The position numbers and the translations under genes were made by a program. Below, one piece after another: positions 41,641 to 54,095 of a stretch of DNA of 64,000 nucleotides. The notes beneath the pieces are model-generated. The model was not told the origin of the DNA and ran no database searches. It was given only the letters and a program-made list of their open reading frames with translations. Source of the DNA: Heliopora coerulea (lineage: Eukaryota > Cnidaria > Anthozoa > Scleralcyonacea > Helioporidae); contig JASJOG010000080.1 of the NCBI GenBank assembly GCA_030142905.1, positions 248,001 to 312,000 of the forward strand. Direction: 5' to 3'. The first letter of the stretch is position 1, and every line of letters starts with the position of its first letter.

Positions 41641-42024
41641 CGATCCCACTTTGTTGGAAAACTTTGTTGCATCCAACATTGTTTAATCGTTTGCCACGCT
41701 AGGTTCATCGAACATTTTTGTGGGAAAGGATGTTTGAATTACGTTTGCTTTCGATCAAAATCTGATCCAATATTTTGATTTGTCCAACAGATGTTGGAGA
41801 GTTTGGTCGTTTGTCCAACAAAGTCGGACTGCTGAAATGGAGGAGCTGGCAACACACGCCAATCAGATATGACCAATAAGCCACGTGCTTCAGCACTGGG
41901 AAGGTTGACAAATATGTTAAAAATCATACTGAACAACCCGGTGCAACGAAGGTAATGAAAATTTGGAAGGATTAAAACAGTGAAAAGTCGATTAGTCATG
42001 ATGAATCTAGACGAAGTCTCCGGG

Positions 42025-42435
42025 CAGGGTTCGTACACTATTGGTCCATCAAAATTCCACGACTTTTCCATGATCATATTTACAAAAATCCATGACTTGG
42101 AAAAGCAAGAAACAATGAAACGAGCTGAACAGGGGCTCCGTAGAACCACAGGGGTAGATGAGACCAAGTCTCATAATTGAAGTGCACGGTTAAGCTACGA
42201 TAAATGAAGGTTACGACTATCGTAGATACAATTTTTACGATATTTTCTACGTTCATTAGTGGCCCCAAGAAACTTGAAAACGTGAGCGAAGAAAATTGAG
42301 ATAGAATTATTTACTGATTTAGAAGAAATCTAATTTTCCATGACTTTCCACGACTGACACTAATTTTCCAGGTTTTCCAGGCCTGGATTTTGAAATTTTG
42401 ACTTTCCAGGTTTTCCATGACCCGTAGGAACACTG
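42025..42435. mobile_element. hAT-type MITE (TTCCATGACTT family)
   Basis: The left end CAGGGTTCGTACACTATTGG and the inverted right end CAGTGTTCCTACGGGTCATG carry the CAGKGTTC start of hAT ends. The interior holds repeated TTCCATGACTTTCC / TTTTCCAGGTTTTCC motifs typical of a widespread animal MITE. No clean target duplication was seen. Confidence 0.6.
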
Positions 42436-43390
42436 CCGAGGTAAATTTTGTTAAGATTATCGGAATTTTCAGCTCTCTTATTGCGGTAAAAAGTTCCCGC
42501 TCTAGTCGTTGCTTTATCCAGTCTCGCGTCTTTTTTGTTAGGGACTAATCATACGGAGCGTGCCCACCCCCGTTAACCGCTCGGTTAATCGATCGAGATT
42601 AAACTGGTAGTAAACCCAGCTGCATATCTCGACATGCTTATATCGATGTGGTTATTTTATCATATACAAGCCAAATTTGTATTTTTCTCAAGCTAGCCAT
42701 GATAAAACTCTCACTTTTGTCGTCGTTGACGTTCCCGCCTTTTCGAATAATTCGTAATGTAATTTTTCAAGCAACCTGTGCTCTCACTTCCTGTTGCTAC
42801 GAATTCCTGAGAGACTGGGATAAAAATTCTTTAGACTGGACAGAATTTCCTTAAAATAGTGATGGAGCCTTTTTTAAGGGTTAATAATGCCCTGCAGAGC
42901 TTTAAGTAATAACAAATTCAGTTTTTCTGGAATCTTCACATTTATTTTTGAGCACATTTTCAGAATTGATGCTATTCTTCTTTTCGAGAGTGAGACTGTT
43001 TGGGATCATTATTTGTCCCAGATCTCTAATCTCCACAATTCGTGTCTCCACCGCACATGTTGCATTCTTTTAGCCAGGGTTTTAGACTTGTTCGACAGCC
43101 AGGTTCACGAAATTATGACGAAGGAATTTTCAACCACTAACGTCTAGTTATTAGCTGAAGGGTTTAGCTGATGATCAGACAGAATAAGACTGAACAAACT
43201 TAGTCATCATATTGATGACAGCAGTCCTTTTTTGTTGTGTTTTATTCATTATTCGGAAAACATTTGCTTTCATAGAATATTCACAACAGCACAATATTTT
43301 GAGAACTAGAACTTTCAGGTAAAATCCAGAAATTCCTCAGAAATTCCTTAAAAACTGATTTCCTTATAAAACTCCTTAAAAAGGAGTATT
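42436..43390. other. Gene-free interval
   Basis: No recognisable gene. The plus frames at 42648-43147 show no domain. Confidence 0.3.
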
Positions 43391-43765
43391 AGAGTACCAG
43401 TCGTCAGTCAAGAAAAGTTTAAGGAAATAATTTTAACACTTTCGCCACTATAGGTCTCCTCTTGATGAGTAACGTTGTCTGGCGTTTGCCAGAGTAAAAT
43501 ACAATGTATTTGTAGAGTACCAGTCGTCAGTTAAGAAAGGTCTAAGGAAATAATTTTAACACTTTCACGATTGAAGGTCTCCTCGTGACCATTTTCATCT
43601 TCTGGCGTTTGCCAGAGTAAAATAGCAGAGCACTCGTCGTTAGTCGAGAAAGTGTTAAGTTTTCAACACTTTCGTTACTGGAGGTCTCCCTTCACGAGTT
43701 AAATCGTTCGGCATTAGTAAAATACTTTTAATCGTCTGACCGGAGTAAAATACAAGAGTACTCGC
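43391..43765 (+). repeat. Minisatellite-like tandem repeat, three diverged units
   Basis: Units start with AGAGTACCAGTCGTCAGT at 43391, 43514 and 43627, with a partial fourth at 43755 (spacing 113-128 bp). Each contains TTTTAACACTTTCG-like, GGTCTCC and CTGGCGTTTGCCAGAGTAAAAT blocks. The last block also occurs around 22925-22955, so the unit derives from a dispersed family. Confidence 0.8.
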
Positions 43766-44138
43766 TTTTAAAAGGGTCACCAGGACGAACATTGCCATAT
43801 CCAGGAGATGGGTGGGTCCACTTGGGCGCTTGACTGGTCGCAAAATTTTATGGGGCGATATTTTCAAAAACAAAAATTTTGGTCTATTATTTTCCAGGAT
43901 TCAACAATATTTTGCTCAACATGTTATATCAATGTCTCGACTTCTCATCGTTAATTGACGACTTTAGACCAGTCAAGGCTCAGAAACGCCTGTTTTAAAT
44001 TTTCAATTACATTTTAAGTAATAAGAAACAAAGAGCACAGAAAAACATTTGCTCTTGCTGAAATGCCGCGTTTAGCTGTGTAATGATAGTACCGGTACAC
44101 AATCATTAAAGTGTAAGAAGATTGGAGTGTGTTGGGGG

Positions 44139-44511
44139 GTCGGCACTAGAACGTAACCACTGAAACCAGGTAACCGTGTAGAGACTAGGACTGAAAAATT
44201 AAGAATATTTATTTACCTGATATCCTATCACCTAAGATTCACACGACAATCTCGAAATGTCAATAGTTCTAAGATTTCGAATTATCGCCAGTGTCATGAT
44301 TAGGAATAGGGTTGCGATTAGAGTAAGGATTCTAACCCTAACCCAAATCCTAACGTTAATCCTAACCGTAGACGAGTTGCCCCTGGTGACATTTTAACCT
44401 AAAATCCAACTACTTTTTCCAACAAGTTATCAGGTAAATAAATATTGTTAATTTTCTAATCCTAATCTCCACACGATTACCTGGTCTCAGTAGTTACGAT
44501 CCAATGCCGAC
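44139..44511. mobile_element. Foldback MITE with about 83-bp inverted ends
   Basis: The left arm begins GTCGGCACTAGAACGTAACC and the right arm, inverted, begins GTCGGCATTGGATCGTAACT. Similarity continues through CCAGGTAA..GTGT.GAGA to ATATTTATTTACCTGAT. The spacer contains telomere-like AACCCTAACCC. Confidence 0.8.
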
Positions 44512-47500
44512 AGTTAGAGAAGACCGGGGGGGAGCGCCTTCAGCAGAATTTGACCCAGGCAAATTTCCACTTAGGTGCAGCCCTGGGGAATAAGACAATG
44601 ATCTCGTATCAGAAAGAGTTCTTACCTGGTTATAAATGTCGTCGGAACGCAGTAGCAGACCAACTAGCAATTTAATAAAGGTCTAAGAAATAGCAACTCG
44701 TGCGCGAGAAAACGAAAGGATATGGTATTTAGTTGAGACTGAAAAACTCAGCAAGAATGGTTGTGTATAAGGAAAATTAGAGTCCAGAAAGAACCCGGAA
44801 TAAATCCAACAAACTCAGCCTAAGATTAGTGCACCATTATTCATCGCTACTGTTTCGTTCCATTCTCAGAGTATCATCACAGACTGGGTAATACAGTGAT
44901 AAAACTGGACTTATATGCCATGAAAATTAGTAAAGCGAATGAATTAAAGCGATCGAATTACAAAGGTCTACCTAAAAACGTCTTAAAAATAAAGGATGCA
45001 GTACATAAAGGTATTAAAACATTAAAGTAAGGAAAGTGGGAAGACCCTAGGTTAACGTTATAAGACGGTTTTTGTTTATTTATGAGAAAATCTTCTTGTC
45101 AAAGAAATTCAAAGCTGATGAAAGGCGAACTTAAAATGGCAGTCCCAACGTGAAAAAGAAAGTTCAGTGACATCATTATGGACATAAATGCTGGAGAAGC
45201 AGTGAGTTGTTAATATGTTACTTTTAAAAAGGTGGTATTCTCTATTTATAATATTCAGAAGTGAGGAACCAGGTGGGAATCATAATCTAAAGAAAAATAT
45301 TAATAGCCAGCATTTGTTCCGTCTTTTATGCTGGACATTTATATTTGTTCCAAGATTGTGATATTCCTTCATGGTACACGATGCGCATGTGCACATAAAG
45401 CCAAGCAGGGGCAGATCTAAGGTCCTCTGTGGGAGAAAGTTCAAATACCAAGAAACAACTACGATCACACGTACATTGGTGTATTTAAATATAGAACAAT
45501 TATTCACCAAAGTGGAGGTAAATATCTCCACTATTCACCGACACTGAGGTGAATAGTCGTTTTAACGTATACCTCGCATAATTATTTTCACGTATGTTTT
45601 TTTAAATTTTTAAAACAACTTTACGAAATGTCAGCTGTTCACCCACTCATCATATGTAAACAAAACATTTTGAAACACATGCTGAGTACATTTATTGCTA
45701 AAAAAGTAAATGAAATACATGTCTTTGAATACTTAACTGCCAAATTTCTTTGCTTTTGGGTATTGTCTGGCACGGCGGCTTCGTTTATTAAAAAAACGTT
45801 CTTCGGTAACATAAACAAAACTGAACGCCATCTTGTTCTGCTCGGAGGTGAATAGTGCAGGATATTCCAAGATAGTGGAACCAATCAGATAACGCAAAAA
45901 CACTATTCACCTGCGAGGTATATGATAAATCTAACTATATATAGGCACCCTATAACTAAATATTTCAAGGACAGGACTGAGTTAGCCAAATCAACTCTCG
46001 TTTCAACTAAGGCTGTCCTTTCATCAATGTCGCCATGACGCGCCGCCCAGGGAAGTGGAGGTAGAGAAGTTGGTAGACCCCCAGTCAAAAATTAATTCGA
46101 CTAACCTCACTAATTATCGGGCAGAATGAAGCTTCGTACTCTTTAATTTTCGGAAATTTTCGTTTTTTTAAATTTACCCAACGAATTCACGATAATGCGC
46201 ATGCGTACAACGTCTCACCGAATGAACTTCGGAAATCAACAAAACACCAAAGCAGTTCAAAATTTGAATTAATAAATACAGGTAATACCAAGCTCAAAAT
46301 TTTATAGATTTTCAAACGTTCGTTCACATCTACTGGATTCAATATTTCATGAATGATGAATCCATATTGTCTGTAACCAAAACGTCATGTAATAGAAAAT
46401 CATTTATGTTTTCTACTCTTGCCCATGGAATATAAAACTGGAATGCAAAAATGGGCATATTGTCTTGTTTTACATAGAATTACAGATGGCGCATGAGCTA
46501 TGGTTATTTATTCCAATGATAAGATATCTAAATTCAATATAGTTCTTACCAGCAAATGGGGTCCCTTGACATCTTCCGGGGTCCCTTGAAATCTTCCGGG
46601 GCCCTTTATTTTTCCAGGCCTGGGGTCAATTGACCCCACTATGCCCCCCTCTGGCGGTACTGCCGTTCATTTCGACGAGGACTGAATGTCGCGGCTTGTC
46701 ATCACGGAGTCAACATTCCCTGAGGCATATTCACAACAGCACATACCAACAAAATGACGCCCGCATGAGATTTCGTGTGCACAAGATCACCTCGCGAGTT
46801 CTCTCGAGTCTTGCCTGGCACAGATGATCAAAATCATCACAAGGACCCGACCTCCCACCTAAAACTCTGCGAAAAAAAGTCATTCCCTTTTGTAAATTTA
46901 CTGATAGAAGTAATCTGACATTTTGTGGACGTAAAAGGACGCTCGCTGACATGAAGGGAGTCTTAACGGTCTATGCCAAACACTGAACTCTAAAAAAACT
47001 GGAACGATACCTGCGAACTGTATTTTGAAGCCATCATGGAGGCTGACATGTAGGTCAATTTGCAGGTCATTCCAGTCCCCTACGCGATAAAACACGCAAC
47101 CTACTGCGAAAAACTTAGCTTAAATTTAGGATTTTTTGACAGTTTTCTTTTATGTCCTTAGTAAGCAGAAGACATTGATGGGGTAGGACTGTATATTTTT
47201 CAGAATTAACTCTCAATGAAAAATAGAGTTTTAATACAGTGTTTTCCCAAACATGTTTTTGACCTACATGGCTGCCTCCATGTAAGCTTCATTCAATCAT
47301 GAGACCTGGTACAACAAGATATCGTTTCAGTCTTTTTAGAGTCCAATGATACCAACATGTTGTCGCCATCCCGATTTTGACCAAGATCACCTGAGTCTGC
47401 AAACCTAGTGTACTGGCTAGTGATACCATGAGCGACGGTACAGAGTGGGCTCGAATCCTTCGCGAAGCTGTTCTTTTCTTTGCTCTCAAAGAGGTTTTTT

Positions 47501-47992
47501 CTTTGTTTGTTGTTTTTGTTTTTTGTTTTTTTTTTCAACGTTTTATTTTCATCGAACATTCCTATATTCAAAATGTTTAAATTAGAATAATTAAGCGACT
47601 AGTGGTCAAGTTAGGGTATAAGCGATGCAGGAAACCCGCCACTGGGACGGTTAGGTTAGAGTTTTGGTTTGGGTAAAATGACCCAGATAAACCGACGATG
47701 AATTTAAAGTTAAGGAAAGAAAATAGATAAAAGATTTTGAGCGTGTTTCTGGTTGATGCGACTGATAGAGTTAGGATGAGAAGGGTACACTTGGGGATTG
47801 CAAGAACATTATGTTGGCACCGACCGTTCCGGTTCGCGGTGAACGTTTACAAAACGGAAAATTGCTTCGCCTCTGGGAAGTTTGACCAACATATGTGTGT
47901 CTCAGTTTTGACACTTGAACAAATAAATGCATTAATTGCCATAATGAAAAATTTACACATGTGAAATTTGGGACAAGAGAGATGCCAGTCCA
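44512..47992. other. Gene-free interval
   Basis: No gene recognised. Around 45520-45930 short inverted blocks (GGAGGTGAATAG, TATACCTCGC) recur, suggesting one more decayed inverted-repeat element. The longer frames on either strand lack domains. Confidence 0.35.
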
Positions 47993-48505
47993 GAGTTCGA
48001 AATTAGCGGTTGTCCAGTTGCCCCGAACCACCAAATTTTCTTTGGGCAACCAAATATTAATGAATGGTTGTTCCTTTGGCAAGCCGTTTTTAGGGGCTAA
48101 TACAATTGAAATTTTTCCTATTTTTGAGTTATTAAAGAAAGTGAAATGAATGAAAGTACTGGGTATTACTGAAGTGTGCTCCTTCTTCTTTGAAAAGTTG
48201 GCTAAATTATTCGCGATGTACCCGCTTTTCTTCTTCACGATTCAAGCAGGTTTGATGTTACTGAGCCTGCAATACATGTACGATAGCAGAATTCAAAACA
48301 ATGACCATTGAGCATTCCAAGCTGACATAGTTATGAAGTAAACATATTATTGATGAGTGATGAAGTTTTTATGCTCATTTGGCTGATATATAAAAAATAC
48401 CCAAAAAATAGCTTTGGGTAAACAAACTCTTTCTGGGGCAATCTGAAAAAGACCCATGGTTGCCCAAGGGACAACCAAGAAAAATAATTTTCACTTCGAA
48501 CCCCA
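47993..48505. repeat. Possible MITE with TTCGAA ends
   Basis: CAGAGTTCGAAATTAGCGGT at the left and, inverted, GGGGTTCGAAGTGAAAATTA at the right. Inner blocks also pair: GGTTGTCCAGTTGCCC... with GGTTGCCCAAGGGACAACC. It resembles the CAG-G-TTCGAA elements at 50088 and 56733. No target duplication was found. Confidence 0.4.
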
Positions 48506-49532
48506 TATCCGTATGCACCGAGAGAAAAATAACTTACTACAATAAGATGCCAGAGGGGAAATTGTGTCTTAAGTTTTCCAAAGATAACTGAATAACAAAG
48601 TACGGCGCTCCTTCCACCACAGATTAAGCCGAAGATTTTACACCACAGCTGCAAACTAAGGCTTCAATAGAACATTCACAATTTTCCCGGCCAAAATCGG
48701 GCCAGTGAACAAAGTTTTCACAAGTTAAACTGGAACACAAGTATTTATTATATGGCTGGGGCAGCGAGCGGTCCGAATACAGAAATCCTGCAATTTGATT
48801 GGTTCATAAGTGGTCCGATATTTCTCATGTTGCCCGCTCTGGTGAGGAAATTTAACAAAGCCTTGTTTGTGTCGAATTAAAATTTGAAGTTTTGATAAAA
48901 TATGAAGTGCAAGTGTATGACGAACAATCAGAAAACGAAAAGTAACCAAGTAGAATGAAGTTGGTGAAGAAATTATTTATGAAAAGGCGACAGAACTGCA
49001 AGCTAGTCTATCGTTCTCTACCTTTGCACACGTCATTTATATTTCAGTAAAGCCATATAAATCCCGTTTGCTCTGTAACATTTTAGCACGGCACCAATAT
49101 ATACAGAGGTGCATGGCAAGGTTAAATTTTCAAGAACGGATACCAAATTTTAAGAAATCTGCACCACTTATATTGAAGCTCGCACTCCCCAACAATAGCG
49201 GCATCCATAGCAAAATTTCAGCCATGCCGTGCCCAAAATATTAACAATGTAATCGGAGTTATAATAAACTACTTATTGGCCTCGCTTGTTTGGTCCGTAC
49301 AAGTGAAATATCGGACCTGTGTTTTAGCACGGACTTCAACTTGCTGCGCTCGTCTCGGTTTGTACTTGAGAACGCCGGTCCTATATTTCACTAGGACAGA
49401 CCTCACGTTAGGTCGATCAGTGGTAAATATTTATCTCAAGTGATAACCCAGGACACCTGAACATAATGTTCAGATGTAAAATCAGGAAACTTGAATTTAG
49501 AAATTGAAGATTATTTCACTTGACTGACTATG
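48506..49532. other. Gene-free interval
   Basis: Nothing recognised. Confidence 0.3.
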
Positions 49533-49801
49533 CAGTGGCGTAGTAGCTAGAATTTTTTCTTGGAGAGGGGGGGGGGGGGGAAGCATTCAAATTTTCCGAC
49601 GAATCAATGTTTCGTGTTGTCGAATGTTTGTAAATGTGCGTGGTCGAATGTTCGTAGAAATAGCTACATATAGGCATGATCAGCTTTCCCAACAACCCAA
49701 ATTTTCCGACTGAGGACAGCAATTTTCCGACAAACAGCTCTGCGAGGCGGCTTGGGGGCGGCCGGCCCTTTCCCCCCAGCCCCTCTCTGGCTACGCCACT
49801 G
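49533..49801. mobile_element. hAT-type MITE with 8-bp target duplication
   Basis: The left end CAGTGGCGTAGTAGCTAG and the inverted right end CAGTGGCGTAGCCAGAG. The flanks are TGACTATG (49525-49532) and TGGCTATG (49802-49809), an 8-bp duplication with one change. The interior has repeated TTTTCCGAC motifs, a poly(G) run and no coding capacity. Length 269 bp. Confidence 0.85.
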
Positions 49802-50087
49802 TGGCTATGCAAAGCAAAACAAGTCACGTTTACGGTTGTCCAAATGTTCGTAATCGCACAAGATTAGCAAGTGTTTCTGACATCATTTGGAGACACACTC
49901 ACGCAAACTAATCCTCTGGATATTTCGGAGGTCGTTTTCCAAAGGAAATCCCTGTACTTCGAAGAAGCTTGTACACGTCGTCCATGCTTGACTCAATGAC
50001 AGCCAGGGTCGCACCATAAAACCAGGTATTGAGCACTTGGGTACAAGGTTCGACTCGCGTCTTCTTTCACCATTAACTAGCATCGAC

Positions 50088-50632
50088 CAGGCTTCGAATT
50101 TAAGAGTGTGAAATGGGGGACAAAATTGTCCCTAGAAATAATTTTTCAGGGGCAAAAGTTTTAGGGTTACAAAAAAGGAATAGTGGAATTGTGGAAGGTT
50201 AATAATCAGGCACTCTTTACATATCGCCACATCGTGAAATCCAAATTGCAGACGTGGAAGCTCGTGTTTTCAGTTTTTACCTAACCCGCAATGAACTCTG
50301 GGACTATCTTAGACGTGTATATGCGGGTACCGGTATACCGCTGATAGTGAGCCTGCTATTCCGCGTAAAATGCGAATTATATATTTCGTCTTGGAAAGTT
50401 GTTTCCCCCATGCTTAGACCAGACTACTAAGTAGACAACAAGGAAAGACAAATAAGTATTAAGTAGCCAACAAGCCAAGTAGGTTTGTTTCTCTGATGAC
50501 GTAATTCGAATTCAAATATGTGAAAGCCTGAAGGGTGCATTAGCAAAATTGCCCCCAGACCAGATATTCTAGGCGCAAATTGAGTAAATCTGGTAGCATT
50601 TACCCCCTTGCACCCGTTAAATTCGAGCCCTG
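50088..50632. mobile_element. hAT-type MITE with perfect 8-bp target duplication
   Basis: The left end CAGGCTTCGAATTTAA and the inverted right end CAGGGCTCGAATTTAA. The flanks GCATCGAC at 50080-50087 and 50633-50640 are identical 8-mers, as expected for hAT. The element is 545 bp long with no ORF of note; the perfect duplication suggests a fairly recent insertion. Confidence 0.9.
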
Positions 50633-50934
50633 GCATCGACGTGTACCAGGCTGAGCTTGCTATCACTTGGTGTAAGTTTGAGCTTGTATACATTTTGAAG
50701 CAAGCATTCTTCCCCATGCGGCTTCGTTTTGCCGCTTAAACGAACCGTTGCTAGTTAGTTCTTACAGAAACAATATTTGTGGTAGAAAATTCAAGACTGT
50801 GGTTGCCAAAGTATGTAAGCTATTTCTTTAATTTGTAATGTAACTGCTTGAAAATGAAATACCATTTATTTTTTTAACATTTATCATTATCTTTTATTAT
50901 TTATGATTTATTATTCACTACTTACCATGATCAT

Positions 50935-51283
50935 TATCACTATTACTACCACTACCATTACCACTACCATTACCATTACCATTATCAACATATTATAATT
51001 TTATTATCATTAGCATTACCATTACCACTATCATCATCAACATCATTACCATTATCATTACTATTACCATTACCATTATCGTTGCCATTATCATCATTAC
51101 TATTATCATTACCATTATCATTACCATAACCATTACCATTAATATCATTATTACCATTACTATTATCATTCCCCTTATAATTACCATTATTATAATTACC
51201 ATTATCACTACCATTGCCATTACCATCATCATTACCATCACCATTATCATAATTATTACCATTATCATTACCATTAGTTAAAC
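50935..51283. repeat. Compound ATT/ACC-type microsatellite
   Basis: About 350 bp made of ATTACC, ATTATC and ATCATT hexamers in mixed order. The open frames on the minus strand (Asn/Gly/Asp-rich or Met/Val/Ile-rich) are products of this repeat. Confidence 0.93.
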
Positions 51284-51937
51284 TTATAAGAGTACAGTTT
51301 AGCGGATGCAGGCAAGCTGCTAACTTTTTAGGATTAGAGTTTGAGTTATAACTATGGTTAGGATAAGGTTCAGGGATATGGCCAGGGTTAAGGACGAACG
51401 CAGCAAAATTCATAATACTGTTAAGTAATACTTAAAAATCTATGCTATCATGTTTCCTCTATTTAGCCCTCAGCTTCATTTTAGCCCCCAGTATTCTAAT
51501 GCACTCCCACTTCAGAAGGGCTGAAAAAAAATGTCACCTCCTCCGATGGGGGTAGTCTTATTTATTGACAAGCAGATATACTTTAATATGCAAATATGAG
51601 CACTAAGCGACAACCTTCTACGCAGAAACACGTTCATTTAATTGAAAGTCGGTGTATTAATATACATCAGTGTAATATATTTATATAATAAAATTTCTAT
51701 TACGCACGCAGTGATTATTCACTAACAGTGTTTATATCGGGATATGTGAACACAGTCATGACATCAAAGATGTCGCTTAACGCCAGAATTTGTTCTTGGT
51801 GCCAATGGGAGGTTCTGATTGGTCTAGGAACTTGTAAGGAGAACTTACGATTTGATATTGAAAATCAAGTTCGTTATTCACAATTATTATTGCTTAGTTC
51901 TTTGCTTATTTTACATGTATAAGAGGAACAGAAACTG

Positions 51938-52113
51938 TTTCGCTGTGTTTATGTATCCTGATGCAAACACTCAGAGAGGTTGGGAGAACTCTCAAGAGGC
52001 CGTTTAAACCCTCGACCTTCGGTCTCGGGCGTACACAACAGCGTTCGATTTCTCCCAACCTTCTTCTCGTGCTTGCATCAGGCTACATAAACACGGTGAA
52101 ATAGTTTCAAGTT
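51938..52113. repeat. Palindromic repeat with about 65-bp arms
   Basis: The left GAAACTGTTTCGCTGTGTTT, then ATGTATCCTGATGCAAACAC, pairs with the inverse of the right end (CGTGTTTATGTAGCCTGATG...GAAATAGTTTCAAG). The inner AGGTTGGGAGAA blocks also pair. It is a foldback element without coding capacity. Confidence 0.75.
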
Positions 52114-52396
52114 CTTTATTATTATAAATTAAATTTTATCACAAATGTAAGCAATAGAAGACTAAGGTTGATTGAATGACGTTTCCATGTCATCTTAAGA
52201 TTATTATCAAGTTTTAGTGATGAAAATTACCAGTGCGTTGATTTATGTTGAGTTAATGACGCATAAATCAAACTGAATCATCTTCGGACAAATACTTGCA
52301 CTGAAATTACTGAAGTATACGTTACCAAAACTTCGAATTAATCAATTCGAGTTTGACGTAAGGAGTCGTTATGCCAGCGGTGTAGTTTAAGCAAAA

Positions 52397-53135
52397 TACC
52401 GTAAACGCTCCATCGAGTTACTTCTCTATTAAGGCTCCGCTCTCTAATGGGGCCCCACTGCAGAGCTTCAAGTTTTTAATAAGCACCCTCTCTATTAAGC
52501 CCTTCACATAACAAAAGTACAATAAAAAAAAGCGACTTAGGACTGGTTAGAATCGCACTATATTCTTCATCTCAACATTCCCACCTTCCAATTTCATATG
52601 GAACAGTTTTAGTACTTTCTTATCAAGTTCTGTTTTCAGTATATGAATAAAGGTTCTTGACTTGCACATCGCACAATATGTTCCTGAAACAACAAGTAGA
52701 AACACATTTTTATGAGCCTGAATTCGTTTCAGCTTCAAGATTGCACGCGACAAGTACATGCCAGCTGTCATGCTATCTATTATAGCTAGCCAGCATTTCA
52801 GAAAAAATCATGTTTTCGTCTTGGACTTCCGGGGATGCCGGTGGCACAGTGGTAGTGCACGTGTCTCTCACCACTGTGACCAGGGTTCGATCCCGGATCC
52901 ATGCAGTTATCTGATTAAAGTTACCTTGGTCAAATGTGAGTAGAGTGTTGTCCAATTTGTCTCTACCAAGCACCGCAAATTTTCTCCGGGTACTCAGGCA
53001 CTTTACTTTTATCTTTAAATAAGTTCCCTTCTCTATTAGCCCCCCTCCCTCTATCAACACTCCTTCTCTAATGAGGCCCCGTCTAGAAGGTCTGAAAATA
53101 AGCGCCCCAGCGGCTTAATTGAGGGTTTACAGTTA
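52397..53135. mobile_element. MITE (CCGTAAACGCTC ends) containing a nested SINE
   Basis: Bounded by TA. The left end is TACCGTAAACGCTCCATCGA and the inverted right end is TAACTGTAAACCCTCAATTA. The CTCTCTATTAAG / TCTCTAATGGGGCC blocks repeat inside. The SINE at 52833-53030 interrupts it, so the MITE is older. Confidence 0.7.
52833..53030 (+). mobile_element. tRNA-derived SINE, family V (plus copy)
   Basis: The head GGGATGCCGGTGGCACAGTG (A-box region GTGGCACAGTGGTAGTG) and a B box GGGTTCGATCCCG are followed by TCTGATTAAAGTTACCTTGG and TTCTCCGGGTACTC. The same blocks occur on the minus strand at 40465-40668. The tRNA part is not a functional gene. Confidence 0.82.
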
Positions 53136-53504
53136 CAGTAGTTTTCTCGTGGCTTGACTAAAGAAACAAATCTGAGCTATATCAGTCAAAAAACTGACTA
53201 TTGTATAATGCACACCTTTCTCGGAATTATTTTCTTATCATAAACCCCGCGAAGTATCTTGATGAACTGTTCAAATATATTCGGTGGCACAAGACCAATG
53301 ATTTTGATTTGATTATTACTAAGATTTGTTTATACTATGACCATGATTGATTGTGAGAAGATTATGGGTACAGGGGTATGATTACATGTATGACTGGATA
53401 TTGTAACAAGTTTAGGTTACATACGTTTTAAATAACACTAACGAGAAACATCTCAGAGTAAACTGAATTAAGTAAGGATTTTGATAAAAATGAAGATTGT
53501 GATC
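53136..53504. other. Gene-free interval
   Basis: A 48-codon plus-strand frame at 53206-53349 (including INPAKYLDELFKYIRWHKTN) looks protein-like but lacks splice support and matches no family I know. Confidence 0.3.
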
Positions 53505-53990
53505 ACATTGATTGTTGCAGTAATAATGATAATGACAATATTTATGATAATAAAAGATGATGAAATGATAACGACAAGAATGATAACTTATCTATGAATG
53601 TCAGTTGCGGTGCTTAGACTTTGTTTTACACTAAAAATTGTTTTGAATTTCTTACAAAACAATGACAAGTGAGTGAGAATGGCAACAGCACTGTCAATGA
53701 AAATGATTATGATGATGAAAATAATTATAATCATGAAAACAATACTGATGATTATAACAATAATGATGATGACTGTTACAATGTCCATGATGGCAGTGAT
53801 TGTGACAACAAAAAGAATGATAAACAATGACAGATAATGAATGATGAAGATGGTGGTAATTAAGGTAATGGTGATGACAATAATGACAATCAAGTTAATG
53901 ATGATGATAATAACATTGATACTGATAATTACAACAGTAAATGTAAAGATGACTACCTTGATGTAACAATGATAGTGACAACAAAAAATA
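53505..53990. repeat. Imperfect TGA/TAA-rich microsatellite
   Basis: Long run of diverged GATGATAATAATGA-like units. It forms intron sequence downstream of the WASHC5-like exon 3 and keeps the minus-strand frame open by chance. Confidence 0.8.
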
Positions 53991-54010
53991 ATACAAAGAA
54001 TGTACTGTAC

Positions 54011-54095
54011 CATCAACTGTTTGCCATCTGCATTAATCAACAGTGTTTCTAATGTTAATTGGATAAAAATACCTTCATCCAGTTCTTCCAAGAAC
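54011..54095 (-). CDS. WASHC5-like exon 3
   Basis: Acceptor TTTCTTGTAG, donor TTGATG/GTACAG. Reads (R)FLEELDEGIFIQLTLETLL and then INADGKQLM, matching strumpellin [28 protein letters not shown]. No stop or shift; this is the best-preserved exon. Confidence 0.85.

Noticed and set aside
42025..42435. Exact 8-bp target duplication for this MITE
   Set aside because: The flanks TCTCCGGG and CCGAGGTA do not match, so the boundaries remain tentative.
45628..45855. 75-codon plus ORF as a gene
   Set aside because: It lies within what looks like a decayed inverted-repeat element, with an equally long frame on the other strand.
50985..51413. Minus-strand ORFs of 93-142 codons rich in Asn/Gly/Asp or Met/Val
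   Set aside because: They are translations of the ATTACC/ATTATC microsatellite.
52833..52915. tRNA gene
   Set aside because: This is the head of a SINE family with a second copy at 40465-40668 and a long shared non-tRNA body.
53588..54010. Extension of the minus-strand ORF beyond WASHC5-like exon 3
   Set aside because: After the donor at 54010 the translation is hydrophobic low-complexity sequence from a TGA/TAA repeat; only 54011-54095 is coding.
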